From JANPLN01 sp041736155 (GTDB lineage: Bacteria > Bdellovibrionota > Bdellovibrionia > Bdellovibrionales > JAGQZY01), in contig JBGSUL010000069.1 in NCBI GenBank assembly GCA_041736155.1, positions 1 to 5,726 of the forward strand: DNA of 5,726 nt, read 5' to 3'. Made by a program: the position numbers and the translations under genes. Below, one piece after another: positions 1 through 4,826 of this stretch. Under the pieces are notes generated by a model. That model was not told the DNA's origin. It saw only the letters and a list, made by a program, of their open reading frames with translations, and searched no databases. Numbering within the stretch: position 1 is the stretch's first letter; every line of letters starts with the position of its first letter.

Positions 1-49
1 TCCACTCCTCCGCGAGGTGAAACACCAGATTTTGGGCGTAGCTGTGCCT

Positions 50-74
50 CCCAGTCACCGCCGGTGACCGTGGG
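50..74. repeat. GC-rich interrupted palindrome
   Basis: GTCACCG (54-60) and CGGTGAC (62-68) are perfect inverted copies around one base. CCCA (50-53) and TGGG (71-74) extend the pairing after a two-base bulge. It is much richer in GC than its surroundings. No T-tract follows on either strand, so it is not a typical intrinsic terminator. It could be a protein-binding site or a cruciform near the attachment site. Confidence 0.5.
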
Positions 75-86
75 AACAATTAATTT

Positions 87-115
87 CGTAAAATGTGTGA
101 AAATATTTTTTTACG
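87..115. repeat. Inverted repeat CGTAAAA / TTTTACG
   Basis: Perfect 7-base inverted arms at 87-93 and 109-115 are separated by 15 bases of AT-rich DNA. Being in the presumed attachment region, it might bind recombinase or a bending protein, but AT-rich repeats of this length can occur by chance. Confidence 0.3.
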
Positions 116-144
116 CAGGGCTAAATTCAGATTCGGGTTAATAA

Positions 145-255
145 GATCTGGGAGTCACTTGATTATTTTGGAGGCACTTTTTGACAAGTAGAAAAATGGG
201 GTGACTTACGATCAATCCATAAGTCCCCAGATTCACTAACTTATCATAAGTGCCT
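145..255. repeat. Cluster of ACTT-containing repeats, candidate integrase arm sites
   Basis: Five related words occur within about 110 bases: GGAGTCACTT (151-160), GGAGGCACTT (170-179) and GGGGTGACTT (198-207) in direct orientation, and reverse-complement copies GGGGACTTA (220-228) and AGGCACTTAT (246-255). The first and fourth are also flanked by ATCTGGG (146-152) and CCCAGAT (226-232), so the block is partly an inverted repeat. Tyrosine integrases with an N-terminal arm-binding domain recognise several short repeats beside the crossover site, and the neighbouring integrase appears to have such a domain. The assignment is inferred from pattern and place. Confidence 0.45.
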
Positions 256-287
256 GTTACCTCAATGTCACTGCTTAAAATTTGAGC

Positions 288-1376
288 TTACCGTCTGAGC
301 TGGAAAACTTTTCCGTTTCTTTCCGAATCGCTTGGAAGCGTGATATTTAAAGCCTCTGTTGCTCCTTCAATATCCTTTCCACAAAGTCTTAAATAAGTCT
401 CCGTGGTCTTTAGAGAAGAGTGACCAACAATTGCCATAACCTTTGAAGTAGACACTCCATTGATTAAAAGCTGCGTTATAAACGTCGCTCTCAAATCGTG
501 AAATGTAACCTCAGAAATACCAATGCTTCGGCAAAACTCTCTTGTGATTGCGGCGAGCTGTCCATGCCCCCATTGCCATTCGCGGGCGAGAACATACTCA
601 CTACGGCCAGTTTGCAGTTTTAACTCCTGCAAAAACTTTCTGGCCTCACCAGAGATCGGGCAAACGCGGTTTCGAGAAGTCTTCGTCGGTCCCTCGCCGT
701 TGTAGCGAGACCACGATTTACTAATGGATATTGTTCCATTCGTAAAATCAACATCAGACCATCTCAGAGCTTGCAGTTCTCCAGAGCGCATCCCCGTTAA
801 GAGAGCTAAGGCCCAGTGAGAATAAAATCTGTGGTTCACAGCTTTAGCTTCTCTAAGGAAAATAGTGATCTCCTCATGGTTTAGGGCTCCTTGCTGGGTT
901 TCTGCAACCTTTATGTTGATACCAACAGCAGGGTTTCGGGTAATAAGATTATCCTCAAGGGCGAACTGAAAAGCTCGCTTGATAATTTTAAGAATATTCT
1001 TTTGTGTGTACCCTGAAACGCCTTGCATGTGCTGGAAGATCAACGCGTGGACATCTCCCGTTGTAATTTCGTCAATAAAACGATCTTTCCAAGCAGGATT
1101 AACCCATTTTTCAAAGTTGAACTTGTAGCCCACAAAGGTTGAGTTTTTATACTTCAATCGGTTGAGTTCCAAGAAACGATCTACAAGGTATTGCCAAGTG
1201 TGTTTGTCCTTAAAACCTCGAAGAGAGATTTTGAGATCAAGCTCTGCATTTCTTGCATCATTCAAAGAAGTATAACCCCTCCGCCTGAGACATCGCTGCT
1301 TGCCATGGCGATCTTTTGTTTTTGCGAAAACTTCATAAAAAGTTTTTCCATCTTTTTCATACTTAGTTATAGACAT
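288..1376 (-). CDS. Tyrosine recombinase / phage-type integrase
   Basis: Site-specific recombinase of 362 residues, a usual length for ICE and phage integrases; it should integrate and, with an excisionase, excise the element. Residues 1 to about 55 resemble the three-stranded arm-DNA-binding domain (basic, KTKDRHGKQR). Residues about 60-155 form the SAM-like core-binding domain, and about 165-335 the catalytic domain. The full catalytic set is visible: R197 in TGMRSGE, K232 in the beta-hairpin KTSRNR, H293 and R296 in HDLRAT, H319 in VGHSS, and nucleophile Y328 in ETYLRL. Nothing suggests inactivation. The ATG has AAAGGA at 1383-1388, six bases upstream, and the gene overlaps the end of the excisionase-like gene by 10 bases, so the two are probably co-transcribed. 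The family assignment is secure; the target site is not known from this gene alone. Confidence 0.96.
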   Translation of the reverse strand: MSITKYEKDGKTFYEVFAKTKDRHGKQRCLRRRGYTSLNDARNAELDLKISLRGFKDKHTWQYLVDRFLELNRLKYKNSTFVGYKFNFEKWVNPAWKDRFIDEITTGDVHALIFQHMQGVSGYTQKNILKIIKRAFQFALEDNLITRNPAVGINIKVAETQQGALNHEEITIFLREAKAVNHRFYSHWALALLTGMRSGELQALRWSDVDFTNGTISISKSWSRYNGEGPTKTSRNRVCPISGEARKFLQELKLQTGRSEYVLAREWQWGHGQLAAITREFCRSIGISEVTFHDLRATFITQLLINGVSTSKVMAIVGHSSLKTTETYLRLCGKDIEGATEALNITLPSDSERNGKVFQLRR

Positions 1377-1657
1377 AATGTGTCCTTTCCAAGCATGAGG
1401 AAACGCAGGTCACAACTTTTGAATCGCAAAAGCCTACCGAATTTAAAGTGCGGAATAAGTCCACGACAAACTCTGATTCGTAAGGCATTTTCACTGATTC
1501 CTAAAAATTGCGCTGCTAATTTGGAATTTAGAAATTCAGGCACTATTTGATTTTCAAAGAACAGATCATTTGCACTATTGCTAATGACCGCATTTCCATT
1601 CTTACTATGGCGTATAAAGACTCCTTTTTCAATGGTTAATAGATTTAAAAAATACAA
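1367..1657 (-). CDS. Excisionase-like helix-turn-helix protein
   Basis: Small DNA-binding protein, likely a recombination directionality factor or regulator of the integrase it overlaps. The C-terminal half carries an excisionase-type (HTH_17, MerR-like) fold: LNSKLAAQFLGISENALR gives the helix-turn-helix, followed by the RGLIPHFKFGRLLRFK wing and a final helix. The start is uncertain. The longest frame opens with TTG at 1657 (96 residues), with no ribosome site. A strong AAAAGGAG (1621-1628) lies five bases before an in-frame ATA at 1615, which would give 82 residues. A GTG at 1543 gives a minimal 58-residue form that still contains the whole helix-turn-helix. The DNA-binding fold is clear; the excisionase role is inferred from its place directly before the integrase gene. 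Confidence 0.82.
   Translation of the reverse strand: MYFLNLLTIEKGVFIRHSKNGNAVISNSANDLFFENQIVPEFLNSKLAAQFLGISENALRIRVCRGLIPHFKFGRLLRFKSCDLRFLMLGKDTLCL
1621..1628 (-). promoter_or_regulatory. Strong ribosome binding site without a standard start codon
   Basis: AAAAGGAG on the minus strand is a near-ideal Shine-Dalgarno sequence inside the longest frame of the excisionase-like gene. At proper spacing it faces only an in-frame ATA codon (1615-1613). The nearest downstream ATG is 21 bases away and in another frame. It may mark a rare ATA start, or be a purine-rich coincidence. Confidence 0.4.
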
Positions 1658-1707
1658 TTTTAAGAGAGATATTTTTTTAATTTATCCTCTTGTTTTCAAT
1701 TTAAAGA

Positions 1708-1736
1708 AGCGACGTTTTGTTACTTAAAACGTCACT
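1708..1736. repeat. Inverted repeat upstream of the excisionase-like gene
   Basis: GACGTTTT (1711-1718) and AAAACGTC (1726-1733) are perfect inverted arms around a seven-base loop. AG at 1708-1709 and CT at 1735-1736 also pair, with one mismatch between. It is about 50 bases upstream of the xis-like reading frame and has no adjacent T-tract on the minus strand. An operator for the excisionase/integrase operon is the likeliest reading; this is inference. Confidence 0.45.
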
Positions 1737-1746
1737 GATTTCGACG

Positions 1747-1775
1747 AAAAAATGAAGGGGTCAGATTGACCCCTT
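1747..1775 (-). terminator. Intrinsic terminator of the lipoprotein operon
   Basis: On the minus strand a perfect 9-bp stem AAGGGGTCA / TGACCCCTT with a three-base loop is followed by C, A and six T residues. The stop codon of the small ribbon-helix-helix-like gene lies inside the stem. It separates the lipoprotein operon from the downstream xis-int pair, which should therefore have its own promoter between about 1660 and 1746. Confidence 0.85.
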
Positions 1776-2048
1776 GGAAAGCCTTAATAACTCGTCTTGC
1801 AGCTCCTCTTCGGTCAAGTTGCGTCGAAGAAGTTTTCTCATGTATTTCTTACGATCAAACATAATTTTTTGTAAATTTGGCTTATGTTTTTCGTAATACT
1901 TTTCAAAGAAAATTCCTAAAACGGCATTAACGAACCTGCTCGGATTAACAACGCCTGACTCAAGCCGGATCTCCTTCATCTTATCTCTGAGTAATGGGTA
2001 GTTCTTTTCGTCGATAAGAACCCGAACACCCTTTGCAGTCTCACTCAT
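1761..2048 (-). CDS. Small ribbon-helix-helix-like DNA-binding protein
   Basis: Protein of 95 residues not recognised by name. A short beta strand (GVRVLID, residues 7-13), a helix (about 14-29) and, after the turn SGVVNPS, a second helix (about 36-52) fit the ribbon-helix-helix pattern of relaxosome accessory proteins and small plasmid repressors. The tail is very basic (KKYMRKLLRR, residues 67-76) and ends in an acidic helix. The ATG at 2048 is chosen because it overlaps the TGA of the lipoprotein gene as ATGA and has GGTGG six bases upstream. A longer frame runs back to 2156, but there it only shadows the lipoprotein gene. It might repress its own operon through the 2385-2410 palindrome or act with the relaxase; both are inferences. 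Confidence 0.72.
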   Translation of the reverse strand: MSETAKGVRVLIDEKNYPLLRDKMKEIRLESGVVNPSRFVNAVLGIFFEKYYEKHKPNLQKIMFDRKKYMRKLLRRNLTEEELQDELLRLSKGSI

Positions 2049-2335
2049 TTTGAACCACCAATGTTGTTTGTTCGCTTCCAGCTTGCGGTGCCTTGGATCG
2101 TCCAAGTGCAATGAGCTTGAATTAGCTCGTTGCCATTCGTTTTCCATGGATGGCACTGCTTTTTTATATTTGGATTTGCGAGCATGAAAACCTTGTCGAT
2201 CTCAGATTGTTGGGCAACCACTTGGTCGAGCCCAAATATTTTCTCTCTCTTTTTCTTCTCCTTCTGTTCTTCTATAAAAGAAGCACAACCAGTTATCTTT
2301 AAAAAAACTAAACACAGAAATACAATTTTTTTCAT
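2045..2335 (-). CDS. Small lipoprotein, function unknown
   Basis: Precursor of 96 residues with a type II signal peptide: MKK, a hydrophobic stretch (IVFLCLVFLK) and lipobox ITGC with the lipidated cysteine at residue 17. Alanine at the next position favours outer-membrane sorting in Gram-negative bacteria. The mature part is about 80 residues: first a charged, probably helical section (EEQKEKKKREK), then a segment with two cysteines (C61, C76) that could form a disulphide. The ATG at 2335 is preceded by AAAGGA (2340-2345); a frame from 2371 is longer but adds residues before the signal peptide. It is translationally coupled to the next gene by an ATGA overlap. Small lipoproteins in conjugation regions are often VirB7-like channel parts or entry-exclusion factors, but no motif here decides between them. 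Confidence 0.78.
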   Translation of the reverse strand: MKKIVFLCLVFLKITGCASFIEEQKEKKKREKIFGLDQVVAQQSEIDKVFMLANPNIKKQCHPWKTNGNELIQAHCTWTIQGTASWKRTNNIGGSK

Positions 2336-2384
2336 AAAATCCTTTCGTAAACTTCCGCTCAAAACTCCCAATTTCCATCACAAA

Positions 2385-2410
2385 ACAGCAAAATATCCAT
2401 ATATTGCTGT
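2385..2410. promoter_or_regulatory. 26-bp palindrome, candidate operator
   Basis: Arms ACAGCAA (2385-2391) and TTGCTGT (2404-2410) enclose ATAT (2393-2396) and ATAT (2399-2402), also symmetric. Eleven of twelve paired positions match around a two-base centre. It lies 50 bases upstream of the lipoprotein ATG, in the expected promoter region, and has no terminator features. A dimeric repressor is the natural ligand; the small ribbon-helix-helix-like protein of the same operon is one candidate. The promoter itself is not clear enough to place. Confidence 0.5.
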
Positions 2411-2464
2411 ATGAGTCCAAAAATCGAAGTTATTTAAACGTAAATTCAATGGTTTATTGTTGAG

Positions 2465-2489
2465 ACCATCTACATACTTGGTAGATGGT
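2465..2489. repeat. 9-bp hairpin, candidate oriT element
   Basis: ACCATCTAC (2465-2473) and GTAGATGGT (2481-2489) pair perfectly around a seven-base loop. A competing stem, CATACT (2473-2478) with AGTATG (2491-2496), shares bases with it, so the two cannot form together. No T-tract follows on the minus strand, so it is a poor intrinsic terminator for the gene ending at 2521. Hairpins of this size next to relaxase genes are typical of transfer origins, and it sits between a candidate relaxase and a small DNA-binding protein. The oriT role is inferred. The rest of 2336-2520 shows nothing else apart from the 2385-2410 palindrome. Confidence 0.4.
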
Positions 2490-2520
2490 TAGTATGGGTT
2501 AAGTACAGAGCAAGTAGGAC

Positions 2521-3285
2521 CTATGGGAGTCGTACAGTTAATCCACTCTGTGATACAAAGTTGATACTTGCTGTTGACTTTAGAAGTGCATCTAAAGAAA
2601 TCCCGTAGATTCTGGATTTACAGTCACGTGATTTTAGAATTTCACTTTCGACAGCTTGAATTTGTTCAAGCTGTGTCTTTGTTCTGCAAACTAAAAACAT
2701 AGCAGGAATTTCACTGTCATAAAACTTTTTAAGTTTTTTATCTGTTTTTTCAAAAGATTGACAAGTGTTCTCGTATTCAAATGCCACCCAAAATCGTTTT
2801 TGATTAATCTCTAACTCAATCGCAGCGTCCATATTTGATTTTACAAATGTACTCAGATGGTCGTATACACTGCAAACATCTAGACATTGAAGTACATTTT
2901 CCGTCAAATAGTTTTGCACGCAACTTCTTTTTGAAATGCATCGCCTAATATCAACAAGTATTAAATCGTGAATAGGTTTTTCGCTCCTCTCTGGTGATTT
3001 TAATGGTTTATATTTTAAATGCTCTTGCACAATAAATAGCCCCTCCTTTGTGATTGAATAACAAAATACAAATTCTTTTTCTGTCTGTATTCCTATGCGT
3101 GAAAGTAAGTTTAGAAGTACCAATCTATTGAGTCTTGCATTTAAAGCGCGCACAGTTTTTGTGTGGCTAAAAAACTCATTTTGTAACTGGTTTCTATTTA
3201 CGATCTTACTTTCCAAAACAAACTCAAGCATTTTGAGATCTCGCGCTGTTACTTGCGGAAATTTTTTTCTGGTATTTTTTCTCAA
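2521..3285 (-). CDS. Replication-relaxation-like protein, candidate MOB_C relaxase
   Basis: Protein of 254 residues resembling the replication-relaxation family and the MobC (CloDF13) / TraX (pAD1) relaxase group, whose fold is related to restriction endonucleases. Residues about 12-90 form a winged helix (TARDLKMLEFV; TVRALNARLNRLVLLNLL; a wing with FCYSITKEG). A conserved-looking HDLILVDIR follows at 106-114. The C-terminal part has alternating strands with D153 (NMDAAIELEI), E170 and E172 (WVAFEYENT) and lysines 183-187, compatible with a PD-(D/E)xK-type metal site. Length is close to MobC. The TTG at 3285 is preferred because AAAAGAGG (3293-3300) is seven bases upstream; an ATG at 3324 would add 13 residues but lies inside a palindrome and lacks a ribosome site. 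It follows the coupling-protein gene. Nicking activity is not proven, and it could be only a DNA-binding accessory or regulator. Confidence 0.72.
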   Translation of the reverse strand: MRKNTRKKFPQVTARDLKMLEFVLESKIVNRNQLQNEFFSHTKTVRALNARLNRLVLLNLLSRIGIQTEKEFVFCYSITKEGLFIVQEHLKYKPLKSPERSEKPIHDLILVDIRRCISKRSCVQNYLTENVLQCLDVCSVYDHLSTFVKSNMDAAIELEINQKRFWVAFEYENTCQSFEKTDKKLKKFYDSEIPAMFLVCRTKTQLEQIQAVESEILKSRDCKSRIYGISLDALLKSTASINFVSQSGLTVRLP

Positions 3286-3292
3286 ATACAAA

Positions 3293-3300
3293 CCTCTTTT
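3293..3300 (-). promoter_or_regulatory. Ribosome binding site that decides a TTG start
   Basis: AAAAGAGG on the minus strand ends seven bases before the TTG at 3285, in frame with the relaxase-like protein. The upstream in-frame ATG (3324) has only AT-rich palindrome sequence before it. This favours the TTG start and leaves a 71-bp gap after the coupling-protein stop. Confidence 0.6.
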
Positions 3301-3319
3301 GTTACTAAAAAATAGAAGT

Positions 3320-3344
3320 AGCATTGTTAAAATTTAACAATGCT
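3320..3344. promoter_or_regulatory. 25-bp perfect palindrome between coupling-protein and relaxase-like genes
   Basis: AGCATTGTTAAA (3320-3331) is the exact reverse complement of TTTAACAATGCT (3333-3344), with a single central base. It lies within the 71-bp leader of the relaxase-like gene. On the minus strand a run of six T begins about seven bases after the stem, so a weak or conditional terminator is possible. The symmetry also fits an operator, and both could apply: a block that lowers relaxase expression relative to the upstream transfer genes. Confidence 0.6.
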
Positions 3345-3356
3345 GCCAGCTTTAAA

Positions 3357-4826
3357 TTAATGTTTCTGCTGATCTGCAATCGAACTTTCAAACTCTTGGT
3401 GCTTTTTGTCGGCAGTTGCCTGAACAGTAGAAAACATCTCTCCCTGCAATCGTCTACGACCTTCAGCGAAGTCTTTTTTGATGATCTCAAGCTCTGCTTC
3501 CAGCAACTCATCGGTCAAAAGTGGTGTTTGCACTTCTGTTTCAAATGTACCATTTTGCCAGATGCCACGCCCTTTGGTGTCGCTGAGTTCGATGGCTCGC
3601 TTATTGCCAAGAGCCACATTTGATCCCGCCACACTTTGCATACGAAACGCCATGCGACCCTGGAGATTTTCTAAAACCTTTGTGTCAATGGATTCTTTTA
3701 CAGGTTTTTGCGTGGCAAGTATCAAATGAATGCCTGCGGCGCGTGCAAGCTTTGCAAGCTCGTCGATATAATCACGAGCCTTGTCGATGTATTCCTTATT
3801 TTCGGACCCAGCACGTTCTTTGCCAAAAAGAACACTGGCCTCATCGACGGCAACGACAATCAAATCCTTGTTGTCATTTTCTGGCACAATCTTCTTTTTT
3901 CGATTTTCTTCCAAATACTTGAATCTGCTTCCCATCTCTTGGACGATTTTTTCAAGCAAAGTGACTGCTTCCTTCTCATTTCGTGCGATTCTCACATTTG
4001 GCAGATCACTAAACTCCACAACTTCAATACCTCGCTTTAAATCCAACAGATAAAACTGGATGTACTTAGAGTTTTTAAGCAAACTTAAAACCACCTGGCG
4101 AAAGAAATTACTTTTACCGCCGCCAGTGGACCCAGCGATGAGTAAATGGGGGAGACTGTCGATTCTTTGTGTAATAACATGCTCGATACTTTCGCCGACA
4201 ATGAAGCTATAGGCTTGATTGTATTTTTCTTTAATGTTCTCGAATAGAACCAGCTTTGACAGTTCATTGCCTGACAAAAGCACTTCGATAAACTTTTTAT
4301 TTCTCCCAAGACGCACTTCAGATGCTGTTTTACCGTAGGCGGTTGCAAAATTTCCGTTCTTATTTTCAAATTCATTAACGCTTACCCCTTTAGCGCGAAA
4401 CTGGATGATCTCCTTGTCGTTACCAAGGTCATGCACATTGACGACTTGCGGGAACTCTCCAGCCCCGTTTTTGATTCCGAGGACATTAAAAATATTCTGG
4501 TACTTCATGTTTTTAAGCATGGTTGGTAGTCCCATAATTAAAAAGAAGATGAGCCAAAATAAAAACATGGTGATTCCCGACATGATAAAACATGTCTTCC
4601 ATGACAAAGGCTCGGGGTGTTTAGTAAATATTTTTACAAAATCGGAATTATGCCATGATAAACGAAAAAGACCGCTTACGACAAAGTAGCCCCATACGAA
4701 AAGCAAATTCATTAAAAGACTGGAACACCTTTGGTATTCACGAAATGCTGCAATAAAGATAATTCCAAATCCCTTGCAGAATAAATAAAGGTGATCCGTT
4801 AAAGATGGTTTTTTTGTTGTACTCAT
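3357..4826 (-). CDS. FtsK/TcpA-like type IV coupling protein (DNA-translocating ATPase)
   Basis: Membrane-anchored ATPase of 489 residues that probably brings the relaxase-DNA complex to the secretion channel and pumps DNA. Hydrophobic helices lie at about 39-56 (LLMNLLFVWGYFVVSGLF) and 79-103, with a further hydrophobic stretch at 13-28; the rest is cytoplasmic. The motor domain has Walker A GSTGGGKS (232-239), Walker B LIVVAVDEA (322-330; D328, E329), a sensor-like LILATQKP (368-375) and GRMAFRM with candidate arginine fingers R391 and R395. FtsK's long linker and gamma domain are absent, so a chromosome segregation role is unlikely; TcpA-like coupling proteins have this compact form. The ATG has AGGAGG seven bases upstream and overlaps the VirB10-like stop as ATGA. 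Assignment to the FtsK/HerA class is firm; the coupling role is inferred from its neighbours. Confidence 0.9.
   Translation of the reverse strand: MSTTKKPSLTDHLYLFCKGFGIIFIAAFREYQRCSSLLMNLLFVWGYFVVSGLFRLSWHNSDFVKIFTKHPEPLSWKTCFIMSGITMFLFWLIFFLIMGLPTMLKNMKYQNIFNVLGIKNGAGEFPQVVNVHDLGNDKEIIQFRAKGVSVNEFENKNGNFATAYGKTASEVRLGRNKKFIEVLLSGNELSKLVLFENIKEKYNQAYSFIVGESIEHVITQRIDSLPHLLIAGSTGGGKSNFFRQVVLSLLKNSKYIQFYLLDLKRGIEVVEFSDLPNVRIARNEKEAVTLLEKIVQEMGSRFKYLEENRKKKIVPENDNKDLIVVAVDEASVLFGKERAGSENKEYIDKARDYIDELAKLARAAGIHLILATQKPVKESIDTKVLENLQGRMAFRMQSVAGSNVALGNKRAIELSDTKGRGIWQNGTFETEVQTPLLTDELLEAELEIIKKDFAEGRRRLQGEMFSTVQATADKKHQEFESSIADQQKH

Larger units (their letters stand above)
1..287. other. Gene-free element end, probable attachment region
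   Basis: No convincing gene is present here. The segment lies directly downstream of the integrase stop codon, which is where the attachment site of a tRNA-integrated island usually sits. Bases 1-12 (TCCACTCCTCCG) match what is expected for the last part of a tRNA-Ser gene on the plus strand: end of the T stem, a seven-base acceptor strand CTCCTCC, then discriminator G; no CCA follows. That is only 12 bases, so it is suggestive at best. The rest holds a GC-rich hairpin (50-74), an inverted repeat CGTAAAA/TTTTACG (87-93 and 109-115) and a cluster of ACTT-containing repeats (145-255). The attachment role is inferred from position and repeats; no second element end is visible to confirm a direct repeat. 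Confidence 0.45.

Noticed and set aside
274..288. Imperfect palindrome at the integrase stop as a terminator
   Set aside because: The 7-bp stem is AT-rich with a wobble pair and no following T-tract, too weak to call.
2049..2156. 36-residue N-terminal extension of the small ribbon-helix-helix-like protein
   Set aside because: It overlaps the lipoprotein gene in another frame; the ATGA junction at 2045-2048 explains the start better.
2202..2420. 72-codon minus-strand frame
   Set aside because: It overlaps the lipoprotein gene and its upstream palindrome in another frame; the lipoprotein has a clear signal peptide and ribosome site.
3478..4053. Several plus-strand open frames of 83-110 codons
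   Set aside because: They lie antisense to the FtsK-like ATPase, whose Walker motifs are intact. Their translations show no domain pattern and no good ribosome site was noticed.
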